A stretch of DNA of 64,000 nucleotides from Erigeron canadensis (lineage: Eukaryota > Streptophyta > Magnoliopsida > Asterales > Asteraceae): contig NC_057762.1 of the NCBI RefSeq assembly GCF_010389155.1, forward strand, positions 6,187,513 to 6,251,512. The letters are read 5' to 3'. This document shows, piece after piece, positions 25,264 to 36,434 of this stretch. The notes under the pieces are model-generated. The model worked only from the letters and a program-made list of their open reading frames with translations, did not search any database and was not told the DNA's origin. Both the position numbers and the translations under genes were made by a program. How positions within the stretch are numbered: the stretch's first letter is position 1; each line of letters starts with the position of its first letter.

Positions 25264-25580
25264 TGTTGTTACTAGAATCTTGATGATTGATCATTGTTTG
25301 GTTTCTGTTTTTATTTCTAGTTGCATTCTTGAGTTGTGTTTTGGATGGAATGGAAAAGAAAAGAAAGATAAAATACAGGTTTTTGCATTCTTGTGTTTTT
25401 TTAAGTAAAGAAAGGAAAATTAAAAAAAAAAGAACTTTTGAGGTTTTTGGCTGAAAACTTCTCCCGCCCATAAATGGTCCAATTGTGAAGAAAAACCACT
25501 TGTTGTTGTTGTCTGTGATTACCATCTAGTCCTTGTATGGTCTACATCTAACACTCCATATATAATGCAAAAGCATATCA
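25264..25580. other. Non-coding stretch between insertions
   Basis: About 320 bp between the solo LTR and the copia element. Nothing recognisable; it carries A- and T-rich runs. The sequence continues at 46351 on the far side of the copia element. Confidence 0.4.
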
Positions 25581-25585
25581 TGTCT

Positions 25586-26055
25586 TGTTGGAAATATGCT
25601 GGGATATACTTCAAACTTATTGAAACTTGATTGAATTAAATTTGGAGACTAAATTATGGATACAAAATGATAGTATTACAAAGGAAGTGATACTTCAAGA
25701 ATATGAGAACTTTTTGTTTACGTAAAACTTGGTTGTATGTCTTTTGGGACTTGATTGAGTTTCATTATGAAACCTTACATGATAGTCATTTTATAGACTA
25801 GATTCATCCCATACAAAGTTGACAAATATAATGAGAACAAGTCTAGCCTACAATTGAAAAATTGAACATTTATCACATGCTTTTACTTGGTGAATATCTT
25901 GGTGAATTTTGTTATAGCAGACAATGAACAAAACATATCTAACATATGTTTGTTCACTAAAGTTGTAGTAGGCTAGTAGGTAACTGTTGTGCTGCATAGT
26001 AACAATCATGTAAAAAGATCTTCCTTTCTTTTTCGACAAAACATGTTAGTTCACA
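25586..26055 (-). repeat. Copia 3' LTR
   Basis: 470-bp LTR at the 3' side of the minus-strand copia element. TSD TGTCT precedes it on the plus strand. It matches the 5' LTR closely with scattered substitutions and a few indels, so the element is clearly older than the gypsy inside it. Confidence 0.8.
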
Positions 26056-26482
26056 TTCTCCCCGTAATGTGTTTTGGTTGAACTCCCAGTTGTTTTTTGA
26101 GCTCCTGAAATTTTTCTCGTGGAAGTGCTTTTGTTAAAATTTCTGCTAATTGCTCATTTGTTCCACAAATTTTGAGATTCACTTCTCTGTCTTCAATTGC
26201 TTCTCTGATAAAATGATGTTTCAAAGCAATATGCTTTGTGCGACTGTGATGTACATGATTCTTTGCAATTGCTATGCTGTTACAAAGAATTGTTGTTGGC
26301 TCAATTTGCTTTTCCTCAATATCTTCAAAAATTCTTCTTGTCCAAATTGCTTGTGATGTGGCTAGAGCTACTGCTACGTACTCTGCCTCTGCAGATGATT
26401 GCGCAACTGTTTGTTGCTTCTTTGAACACCAGCTGAATACACCTGAACCAAGTGAGAAAATATATCTAGATGTACTTTTCAT
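26051..26482 (-). pseudogene. Copia RNase H domain
   Basis: 143-residue frame of the copia RNase H end of pol: SAEAEYVA (the conserved Glu of the active site), then CNSIAIAKN and HHSRTKHI with the family His-x-x-x-His, and LAEILTKALP near the C-terminus. It adjoins the 3' LTR. The normally acidic Asp of the C(D)N motif reads Cys-Asn-Ser, as seen in degenerate copies. It belongs to one polyprotein with the RT piece upstream, now separated by a stop. Confidence 0.8.
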
Positions 26483-26510
26483 GTCATCAGTACATCCTCC
26501 CCAATCACTA

Positions 26511-26960
26511 TCACAAAAACCATGTAAATTTTAAATTTTGTTTTTCTTGTACCTGATTCCAAAATCTTTTGTTCCTTGCAAAAACCATGATGTCAGGTCT
26601 CGTTGCTGTGAGATATAACAATTTCCCGACCAAGATTCGATAAAGTGTGGCGTCCACTTTATTTGAACCATCTTCTTTTATCAGCTTTTCATTCACAACC
26701 AAATGAGTGTCCTTCGGTTTGCATTCTGACATGTCAAAAACTTTTAAAATCTTCTCGGCATATTTTTCTTGGCAAATAAAAACTTCGCTATCATCTTGAT
26801 AGATTTCCATTCCAAGAAAATGATTTAGAAGGACTAAAACACTCATCTCGTACTTCTTCACCATTTCATCCTTGAAATCTTCGATCATTTTTGCATTGTT
26901 TCCTGTGAAAACAAGATCATCAACATAGAGTGCTACAATAAGAATATCATTTTTACCTTG
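26511..26960 (-). pseudogene. Copia reverse transcriptase, C-terminal half
   Basis: Contains the catalytic Tyr-Val-Asp-Asp (LYVDDLVFTG), then FLGMEI and RILVGKLLYLTATRPDI motifs of copia RT. Its N-terminal half is at 30865-31369, and the insertion 26966-30859 separates them within a Lys-Asn-Gln-Gly stretch. The codons on the two sides join in frame once the insert and one ATTCT copy are removed. Confidence 0.8.
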
Positions 26961-27446
26961 ATTCTTGTAACACCCCAACAAAGGCGAAATCTTGGGGTAT
27001 CACAAGATAAGCACAGCACGACATGGAAATTATGTAGAGTAAATCTAAATGAATATAAAGGATCAAATAATCCATACGAACCATTCAAGAATTTAAGTAT
27101 CCGGATCACATATAAGCATAGCCCCTAATCGGGAAATGAATCACGGATCCAAGAAGTCCAAGTCCAACTCTAGCATGATTAAGCAATCAATCATCCGATA
27201 CGTCATTGAGCTAATTAACCTGCTCACCTGAAAAGTGTACTAACACGCGTCAACATAAAGTTGGTGAGTTCGTAGGGTAAGTAATAGGAATAAAGTGTGT
27301 CGGGATATCAACCGTTAACAATATATGAGGATTAGAATACCTAATCACGTTCCAAGGAAACCCTAAAAAAGATCATGTTAGCACAATATCAATACGATTA
27401 ACGTTTAGCAACAACAATTCATATAACGATTAATAACGTTCAATAA

Positions 27447-27720
27447 CGTGGGCTCAACAACCCATAACGTGAGTATAAAGATACCCATAAAATGGATTCA
27501 ACAATCCATGACGTGAGTTTAACAACCCATAACTTGAGTTTAACAACCCATAATGTAAGTATAAAGATACCCATAATGTGTATTCAACAATCCATGACGT
27601 GAGTTTAACAACCCATAACGTGAGTATAAAGATACCCATAATGTGAGTATAAAAATACCCATAACGTGGATTCAACAATCCATAACGTGAGTTTAAAAAC
27701 CCATAACGTGAGTGTGTATA
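27447..27720. repeat. Tandem repeat in an LTR
   Basis: About a dozen imperfect units of roughly 20 bp built from CCCATAACGTGAGTTTAACAA and CCCATAATGTGAGTATAAAGA variants. The apparent open frame over it (repeating YGLLNSR) is a consequence of the array, not a gene. Confidence 0.8.
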
Positions 27721-29278
27721 TATAATAAACATTTCAATATAATATCGTTAAAATAACGTTTCACGCAGGTTAAACAACCCGTATCGAATATAACGACTAT
27801 ATCGATCATAACGAACATAACAAACATATAAACTAGCATCTCGAGTCATATCATAACGTATCTAGTTAACGACCATACGATGCACATACACTTCATACGA
27901 TTCTACTTTCAAGGAATCATTGATGCTTATATATAGGGTCACCCGCAGCCTTCCCACCACATCTACTACTCATTGAAAGTATAATCTTCTTCCATGTATG
28001 TACAACTATCCAAACCACAATGTGTATTCATAAACAAGAGCATAATTAACCGAGCAACAAGCCAATACGTCAATTGAACAATCAATCAATCGATTAAGCA
28101 ACAATCAAACAAACATGTACACTTTTCGGCCCGAATCTTAATTGAGTAGGGAGAGGTTAAGGAAACTCACCTTGATCGGAAAAAGCAATTTATAAATGAT
28201 TTAGCGTTTAGCGATCGTCAAGGTCCACGCCTATAATATATATATCACATACGTATTAATATACCAAATAAACCTTAATTAAGTCTTTAAATGTAATTCA
28301 AGATCTTGGATGACTCCCGAGACCTGACACGGTCAATAAATAGGTCAAGAGATAGCTTGTAGCAAAATAAAGTCATTCATGGATCGTCTCGTGCCCAACA
28401 TCAATCATTTCGTTAAACGTATATATTAACATTTACTATGTTTTAACCATTGACTTATTATGTGCTTAGGTTTGTAACTCTTGACTTTAAACAACCACTG
28501 GGACCTTTCTAGGTCATTAGAGAAGTCAAAAAATCAGTTTAGAACGAGTTAAAGTGAAGTTATAACGTTAAATGAGATCTACACGTCCATAGCCTATCAT
28601 TACACACGCTATAAGATTTATTAAGTCCCATTTGAGTCCAAAAAAGAATGTTCAACTTTAGACGGCCCTTCAGACTTAATTAAGACCCTATAGAAGGCGA
28701 GGAAGGATCCAAATGAAAGCTACATGAGTCCGTAAGAGTATACAAGTAAAACGGGGAGTCAATTCTGCAAAGTAAAGATCAGGGAATGTACAATGCGCAA
28801 TAGCTTCCTATAAGCTGATCAAAGTGGCCTAGCGTCTAAAACTGTGCAACTGAGCGTCTCACACACTGTCCAGACCTGACCCACCATCTGGGACGGTGAC
28901 CAGAGGTGTCTGGGAGGCTGGTTCTGAGCTGGGTGCAAGTTGACCAAAAAGTCAATATTGACTTAGATGCAACCAAACATTAATTGACACTATGAAACCG
29001 GTTTGTAAGGCCGGTTCTTATAATAAATAGAGACTGCCGCGTCAGCAAGACTCCCCCTAGGACTTTCCCTGCCTATAAGACAAGCTTCTTCAGGACTTAT
29101 TCGCCACATCATCAATTCTTTTATCATTTATTTAATTAACAAAACACCTTTCAAGTATAATAAAAAAACACATTTTATTAATAACACACAAATTACATTA
29201 CTTAAAAGTAAAAGACAACACAAAATTACTAAAACATAGTATTTGATAAAAAAAAAAAAACACGAAATACATAATCAT

Positions 29279-29520
29279 TAAAATTACTCTTCATCTTCAT
29301 CATCCTTGATTGACATTTTCTCTAAGCCACTTGTTGTGTTGTGGGCATTTGACTTCCCAGTAAGCGCTTTCGTTTGCCCACCACTTGTCGTGTTGCGGGC
29401 ATTTGACTTCCCAAGTACTTTTGTCTTCCCCGCAGTTGTCGTGATACGATTCGGCCCAAGTGCACTGGTCACCAACGTGTGACCAACGTTAAAAACATCA
29501 TCGACCACCCTCTTTGTCTT
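29279..29520 (-). pseudogene. Gene-like cassette related to 53640-53840
   Basis: The minus strand reads VVDDVFNVGHTL..., a Cys-Pro-Gln-His-like segment in another frame, and an acidic tail DDEDEE before a stop. The plus strand at 53640-53840 carries the same design (VFEVDHTLGDHCTW, VKCPQHDK, GKMSI, DDEDEE). Frames are broken in both. The protein is unknown to me. It suggests a gene fragment carried by a repeat family. Confidence 0.5.
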
Positions 29521-30242
29521 CTTGATCTCATCTTGTATCTAAGGCCTGCATAACAAAAGATCTTCAGATTTAGTCCACACTTGTCTTGCCATTTTGAAAT
29601 TGAATAGTTTGAGGAGGATAAAAATGAGTTTGAAATTAAATGGTTTATGTTTTGTTGTTGATTGATTGTTGTAAAATGATAAGGTTTAAATAGATACAGA
29701 AAATTTAAAATCCTAAATCTAGCCGTTTGAAACAAAAAAAAAAGTTTTTTTTTACTTCCTCCGCTCCCCCTCGTGGCCTACCTCTGCGTCCTTCAGTGTC
29801 CTCATGAGGACTTGTTAGGTCCAGTTTTTTGCTGAAAACTGGAGCCTCTCCAGTTGGAACTGGAGACCGAAGAATTGTCCAGAAATATTAGAAGTCTAGT
29901 TGCAATGTACAGTTATGCAACTGAAGACTTCCTCCAGTTGAAGATCTGAAGAACACACCTAAAGACATTTCAGTTGAAGTCGAAGACATCAAGTGGAAGA
30001 AAGAGAATGGTAATGGCAGCGAAGCCCAGTTGACATTCTATTAGTTCAATGAACTGGAGACCATCAGTGTAAATGCACTTACAAAGCTTTATACTGATTA
30101 CGAGGATGACCTTATACTTTACATCCTTTTACCCGGATAATAACCCTGTCTTTGGATAAAAGAACATATATGTAAAGTGGTTGAATAAAGTAACATTTTG
30201 TTTTACTTTATTTAGCATACACAAAGAATTAAATACTAATTC

Positions 30243-30859
30243 TGTAACCCTAATTTCGACCCATTTCGTTTTTGACCTACAATTTGACTCAAGAATGCTT
30301 GGGTTTGACTAGAAACATGTTAATATACATAAAATGATGGATTTGAGTGATAAGTAACTTACCAAAACTTTCTCCAAGTTGTGAAATCCGAAATTTAGCT
30401 ATGTAGCTTTCTTGCACTTTGACTTTCAATTTTGCGATATGTTGTAAAGATGACAATTTAGATGATTATTCCATCACAAATCCACTTGAAATTATTAATT
30501 TGATATAAGAATTTTAGAGAGAGAGGGAGGTTTGTATTTGTGTGTGTTCTTGGAAGAGAAATAGAGAGAGAAAGAGTAGAGAGAAATGAATGGATGGAAG
30601 GGTAAATAAGTTGGGGATAGGGTTGGGTGTAAGAGTTGGGTCATGGGTCATGACCATGGGTTGACCCATTTCACACATTACTAGTTTAATTAAATCGTCG
30701 TCACGTGTCGTCTAGTATCGTATCGTCTAACAAGTGGTCAAGTGACCCGTTAAGTGTTTTGCCCATCATTTAGTCTCAAAAGGAACTAAAGCATTCATTA
30801 ATTGAATTAACTAGTCAATTTACACAAAAGTCAAATGGTCAAAATCTGCGGATGTTATA
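30243..30859. mobile_element. Probable solo LTR forming the right end of the composite insertion
   Basis: 617 bp from (T)GTAACCCTAATTTCG to GGATGTTATA with ATTCT at both borders (30239-30243, 30860-30864) if one T was lost at the start. It resembles other TGTAAC..GTTACA gypsy LTR ends in the window. A GA-rich tract (GAGAGAGAGGGAGG) lies at about 30515. Confidence 0.5.
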
Positions 30860-30864
30860 ATTCT

Positions 30865-31369
30865 TGACATACAAGGTTGGCTCACTCTTGCTTTGATCAA
30901 AACCTTTTTCTTTGAAATAACCATCAATTTGGCTATACCATGCTCGCGGTGCTTGATTAAGCTCGTAAAGAGCTTTTTTCAACTTGTAAACTTTTTCTTC
31001 TTTTCCTTTAACCTCAAATCCCTAAGAGATTTGAGGTTGATGCACAAAAACTTCTTCTTTGAGTTCTCCATTTAAAAATGCTGATTTGACATCACGTTGG
31101 TATAAAGACCAACCTTTCTGAGTTGCTAATGCAATGACTGCTCGGATTGTATCTATTCGAGCAACTTGAGCAAAGGTTTCGTCATAGTCAACTCCAGGCT
31201 GTTGTAAGTAGCCTTTTGCGACTAGCCTTGCCTTGTTTCTTTGCACCATACCGTCTGCATTGAATTTGACCTTGTAGATCCATTTGACACCAATAACATC
31301 TTTGTCTATCGGTTTGTCTGCGAGCTCCCATGTCTTGTTCTTTTTAATGACTCGAATTTCTTCCTCCAT
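30865..31369 (-). pseudogene. Copia reverse transcriptase, N-terminal half
   Basis: Reads KNKTWELADKPIDKDVIGVKW, KARLVAKGYLQQPGVDYDET, and DVKSAFLNGELKEEV, the canonical first RT blocks of Ty1/copia including the catalytic Asp of the DVKSAFL motif. A stop follows at about 31022, after which the frame resumes (ALYEL-like region) to the insertion edge at 30865. Confidence 0.85.
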
Positions 31370-31378
31370 TGCATTCCT

Positions 31379-32421
31379 TTATGATTCATTTTGACCCGCT
31401 TCTTCAAAACTTTTTGGTTCCACCTGACAAAAAATACAAATAATCTTTTGTGTGTTGTCATATAAATTTGTTAGCCCACGAAATCTTGGTGGTGGACTTG
31501 AAGATGGTGAGGATGCTTGAGAACTTTGGTTTGTTGGTGTTGATGTAGGTGAACTCGGGGATGGTTCATTTGGTACTTCATCATTTGCTTGATGATCTTC
31601 TCCAGATTCTGAAACAGCTCCATCCTGCATATTTTTCATAGAAACACTTGCTCCCTCTTTCTTTTCTTCTTGCCAATTCCCGGAAGAATTTTCATCAAAA
31701 ACTACATCTCTACTAATAATGACCTTTTTCTTATTTAGGCTATACAATCTATAAGCTTTTGATTTGTTACTATAGCCTACAAAAATACATGTTTCACTTG
31801 TTTCATCTAACTCGTGTCTCTTTTATTTTGGTATTTGAGAATAACAAACACACCCAAAAAAATTTAGATGCCTTACCGATGGTTTTCTTCCATTCCACGC
31901 TTGAAGTGGAGTCTTGTCATTTAAAGCTTTTGTAGAACTTCTGTTTAACAAGTAAACTGTCGTGTAAACTACTTCTACCCAAACACCTTTTGACAAACCT
32001 TTCTCATGCAACATGGATTTCGCCATCTCTACCACTGTTTAATTTTTCCTTTCGACTACACCATTTTGTTGAGGTGTATATCTTGTGGTAACCTGTCTTT
32101 CCATGCCTTCATCTTGACAAAATTTGTCAAATTTTTTTGAATTATACTCTTTGCCTTGGTCACTTCTTAACACTTTGATAAAACGACCAGTTTGTTTTTC
32201 AACAAAACTTTTAAACTTTTTAAAATTCCAAATACTTGTGATTTTTCTTTCATGAAATAAACCCATGCCATTCTACTAAAATCATCAATAAATAGAATGA
32301 AATAGATATTATTACCATGAGAAGGATTGCTCATTGGACCACAAAGATCAGTGTGTACTAGCTCGAGTATTCCTTTGGCTCTTAAAGCAACTCCTTTCGG
32401 AAATGGTTTCCGAGTGCACAC
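31379..32421 (-). pseudogene. Copia integrase and integrase-RT linker
   Basis: In order on the minus strand: HTDLCGPM with the first catalytic Asp, LFIDDFSRMAWVYF, VLRSDQGKEYNS with the second Asp, TPQQNGVVERKN with the catalytic Glu, LLNRSSTKAL and FFGCVCYSQIP, then a Ser/Pro-rich linker (31379-31747). Together these are the rve core and C-terminal part. Several frameshifts and stops separate the segments (for example near 32036 and 32160), so no enzyme can be made. Confidence 0.85.
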
Positions 32422-33109
32422 CCTTCACAAACTCCTTCAGCTTCTTGAATTTGTGGCAAACCTCCAACCATATTTTTCTGGTGAAGTAAATTTATACTCT
32501 GAAAATTCAGATGTCCAAGTCTCCTATGCCATAACAAAGACTCATCTGCAACTGTTGCTTTCAAAGCAATGTGCTTCCCGTATTTGAGTGTGATGGAAAA
32601 ACAACTATTCTTTCCCATTGTTATCATCTGCGTTAAACTTTTGTTCTTGCCTTTGTCATAAATATTGCAACATTTTCCTTCAAAAATAACAGAGTATCCA
32701 TGCTCTACAAGTTCTGCAACACTAAGCAAATTTTGGTCAAGATCAGGAACTAGCAAAACATCATTAATGTATTTGATACCTTATTTGGTTTCTACCGGGA
32801 TTTTGCCTTTGCCTTTCACTTGCACTACTGCTCCATTTCCTATTTTCAAATGAGATTTAATTGTAGTATCAATATTGACCAAAATACTTTCATCACCGGT
32901 CATATGATTACTACAACCGCTGTCAAGAAACCAAATGTCATTTTTGTTTACGTTAGCTAAGTGACAAAAAAAAGAGATTTCCATCTTCTTGTTTTTCTTC
33001 GGAGTAGTTGGCTTGTTGTTGTTGGTACTTTTGTTGACAAAATTTGTCCCAATCGATTACAATAAGAACATTGAAACTTTCCTTTGTTCCAACAATCTTT
33101 TTCTTCATG
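32382..33109 (-). pseudogene. Copia protease, GAG-pre-integrase domain and second zinc knuckle half
   Basis: 32781-32984 has WFLDSGCSNHMTG with the Asp-Ser-Gly of the aspartic protease. 32382-32756 has LLWHRRLGHLNFQS and CEGCALGNH, the His-Cys zinc site of the GAG-pre-integrase domain. The stretch 32990-33109 completes the gag zinc-knuckle region (HEEKDCW, then CSYCNRLGQ). The solo LTR insertion at 33115 cuts the knuckle from its first half at 44966. Confidence 0.8.
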
Positions 33110-33302
33110 ATTATTGATGAGCGTTCATTTTTTGATAAAAACCCCTATTGGAAGGCTTCATTTCTATATCTAAATGAGCTAATATTCTGAAACTATTGGT
33201 ACTTAATGAATTGTATGTTTATGCAGGTTCACGGAAGATGCGAGAGAGGGTAAATGGCATCAAGTAACTCGAGATGAAGTCCTATGAAGTTAATAGACAC
33301 AA

Positions 33303-35712
33303 TGTAACATCCATGAATTTTGACCCGTTGACTTTAAGTGTCATGTTATGAATTATAGTAGTTAAATGACTAATTGTATACTCAATGAGCCGGTTGACGG
33401 TGTGCTAGATGTAATGTCGTGGGTTTTGAACTAATTAGTTATGTTGACGGGTCAACCCATGGATCAAAGTCTTGACCCATGACCCACCTTAGTCAACCCA
33501 ACCCCCCCACCCACCTTATCCTTTCCTTCCCTTATTCTTCTTATCTCTCTCTTCTTTACTCCCAAGAACACACTCTCCTTTCACTCTCTCTCTCTAATTT
33601 AATTCATAGTTCATGGAAATTCAAGCTTAGTTAATGCAAGAATAATAAATCTTATCACCATTTTAACTTCATATCAAAAACTTGGGTTCCAAAGTGTAAG
33701 AAATGACCTCATTTGAATCAAATTCGGGTTTGAGGATTTGTGAAGCTTTTGGTAAGTAAATTCTACTCTATGACCTTCACTTCATGTTAGTAAATGTATC
33801 TATAGTTGTGCCAAAACATTTTCGGGTCACAAATCGGGTCAAAAGTCGAATTAGGGTTTGTCTAGGGTTAGTAATGGGTTAAACCGAATTTGAACTTGAG
33901 TTTGGTGTTTTGAAGAAAGATTTTAAAGTGGGTTTGGGTTATTCATGTGTAAACATGCTTAATTATGCTTCATATTGAGTTTTGATGCTTCACAAATCGA
34001 TTTTGGGTGTCAAAAATGAGTTGTGGGTTAGTTTTGGTGTGTTTAGGTCGAAATGGGTTGCTGATGCTGAACTGGGTGAGCTGCTGCGCAGCTAGTTAAG
34101 CTGCTGCGCAGCTTCACAATTCTGTTTTTCAGCTGCTGCGCAGCTAGTTAAGCTGCTGCGCAGCTTCGCGAGTCTGTTTTTCAGCTGCGGCGCAGCGATA
34201 AGTTGCGGCGCAGTTGGGGGCTTAAATCACTTAACTTTTTCCTAGCTTTAGTTCTAACATCCTAGGATCGTCCCGACCTTTCCGGAATGTACTCTTATGA
34301 CCTTATTGGTGCCCTACACATGACAAACGAGTCGTTTAAAGTTGGGTGTCCTCTTTGGAACCTAATTCAAGACATTAACATAAACTAAATAAACATATAA
34401 CTTATGTTTGAGAATGAGGCGACCTTGGGGCGACTTCATTTTGGTTACAAACTATTACATGACCTCCCTAACGACCATGTTGGGTCCCGAAAGTCTTTCA
34501 AAGCCATAAAGTAAAGCTAAAATCTAGTTAGAGAATCGTCTTTGGTGAATAATGCATGTCTTGTATACATTACTAGGTTGTGGACGCGTGGAGCACTATA
34601 ATCACCTATAATCTCATCTTAATTCGATATTAGCCTCTTTTGCCAATCAAGGTGAGTTCGTATCTCCCTACTCTATTGAGATTCGGGCTGAAAAGTGTAC
34701 ATTGTGTGTTTATTTGTTTGAATTAGTTGTTTGTTGATTGAATGAAGATTGATGGATGAATCATTGAAATGTTTTGTGTATGTTGGTATTGAGAAAGGTT
34801 ATATTTAGATTAGATGTACATACATGGAAGTCGACTTCGCGTTCAAAAGGTTTGAGATGTGGAGGGTTAGCCGCTGGTACACCCTGTATACAAACATCGA
34901 GGACTCTTTGAAAGCAAGCCCTCTCAAGTGTATGTATGTATAGTTTCATCATATTGTTGGTTATTGGATGTTGGATTGATGGATTGTTGTGCTTGCATTG
35001 TGTTGGTTGCTTGAGATGATTTGGTTGTCTGTTGAGACAAATGTGTTCATCCAGGTATAGACGTATACACTGGTGTTGGTCATCCGGGTTTATAGACGTA
35101 TATTCGCCGACGTTTTTGAGATGCCACAATGGTCATGGTGATGACCTGTGAGTATCGTTGCATAGATGGCATAATGGCCCTACATATTATATGTATTTTG
35201 GTTTGGCATGCATATCATTCACATCATGGCATTGACATTGCATTGATTGTTCTTATACGTTTGTTATATAGTGATGCAATGGTTGGATGACGTGTAAGAC
35301 TACTTGTATGTGATAATTGTTCTTGTTTTTATGATATGTGGTTATGGTCGGTGGTTCATCTTGGGCCACCACTACGAACTCACCAACCTCGTGTTGACTT
35401 GTAGAACACTTTTCAGGTAATCAGGTGGTTCAAGGATGTGATGCATGATCTGGTGTAGCTTTTGGTTTCGGGCATGGACTTTATGGATCAAGGATTCATT
35501 CGCCCACTTTTGGATTAATGCTTAGGATCGATAGCCATCTCTAGAATTCTCTTTTGTAAACTTTGATGGTCATTTGCTCCTTGTGCATTGTTTGAATATT
35601 TGACTTGTCGTGGATTCACCGAATTCATTAATGTCATTTAGTTGCCTACGATAATCCCTCCTTGTGCTATATGATTTCCGTAATATTTCGAGCCCTAGCT
35701 CGGGGTGTTACA
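33303..35712 (+). repeat. Gypsy 5' LTR
   Basis: 2410 bp, TGTAACATCC...GGTGTTACA. Contains a polypyrimidine stretch (33480-33600), a 34.08-34.21 kb array of the palindromic unit AGCTGCTGCGCAGCT, and a segment GTGGAGGGTTAGCC..CAAAC (34859-34895) repeated in the leader. The promoter position is not obvious. Confidence 0.92.
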
Positions 35713-36434
35713 GAATGGTGGCCCATGCGAGGTCGTAGAGAATTAGGTGGTTTGACCTAGACTACGGCTTAAGTTAAAACTCTTCATATAGCATGCATGG
35801 CTAGGAATTTTGTGTGCAACTTGATTTTTGTGAACCCTAGAAAGTGTACATTGGGAGTTCGTAGTTGAGACCAATTATGTGATGACTTGAGTACGATATG
35901 GTTTTGGTTTGAGTTTGATTGTGATTGAGATGGATTGTTGTTTGATAATAGTTGTTGATTTAGGGCGAGGTGAAGTTATGGCGTTAACTTGATGTAACAT
36001 TGTGGCAACCCTAAAAGAGCGTGATCAACTATTTTATGGTCACCCGATGTTATAGCAATTTAATGACATCACGGGTTGCGCACGCTTGGTTTAAAGCATA
36101 ATAAGGAATCGATATGCTTTTTGGGAAGTTGATTGAGTGGAGGGTTAGCCGCCGGTACACCCTGTACACAAACTCGATCAGTAACTAGAAAGCATATTGG
36201 ATTCGGATTATACTTTGAACCATCCGTGCTAGATTATAGGATTGTATGATAAATGATTGTAGTGAGCTCAGTATGGTAAGTAATAATTTCTCCCTAGAAA
36301 TCTATCGCTTTTGCCTTAGCTTAATGGTATGAAATGTGTATGTTATGTCGACTTGAGGGCATTGACAACTTGTGTGACTAACATGTGAGTAATGAGACTA
36401 ACTTTCGGGTCAACGCCTTGCTTGTTTTATAGAA
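35713..36434 (+). other. Gypsy 5' leader with a non-canonical primer site
   Basis: Right after the LTR comes GAATGGTGGCCCATGCGAGG, where the primer-binding site is expected; it is not the usual TGGTATCAGAGCC. The leader repeats the LTR segment GTGGAGGGTTAGCC..CAAAC at 36137-36173 with two changes. Gag starts at 36435. Confidence 0.6.

Larger units (their letters stand above)
26966..30859. mobile_element. Composite LTR-type insertion inside the copia RT
   Basis: Flanked by ATTCT (26961-26965, 30860-30864). The left end is TGTAACACCCC and the right end GGATGTTATA (CA mutated to TA), gypsy-like LTR termini. The ends are not two copies of one LTR. A second LTR-like start, GTAACCCTAATTTCGACCC, lies at 30243 next to a third ATTCT (30239-30243), so two insertions at one site are possible. 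Inside are a tandem array (27447-27720), a gene-like cassette (29279-29520) and a copia-LTR-like start TGTTAGGTCC (29813). Confidence 0.55.

Noticed and set aside
27447..27720. CRISPR-like spaced repeats
   Set aside because: Units are imperfect, contiguous and lie in a plant LTR; no direct repeat/spacer structure.
27454..27732. 92-residue frame of repeating YGLLNSR
   Set aside because: Product of the tandem repeat array, not a gene.
30893..31075. Plus-strand frame of 60 residues
   Set aside because: Antisense to the copia RT.
34761..35129. 122-residue minus-strand open frame, repeated at 42654-43022
   Set aside because: It is the same LTR sequence in both LTRs of a very young element; identity reflects the LTR, and the protein has no recognisable domain.
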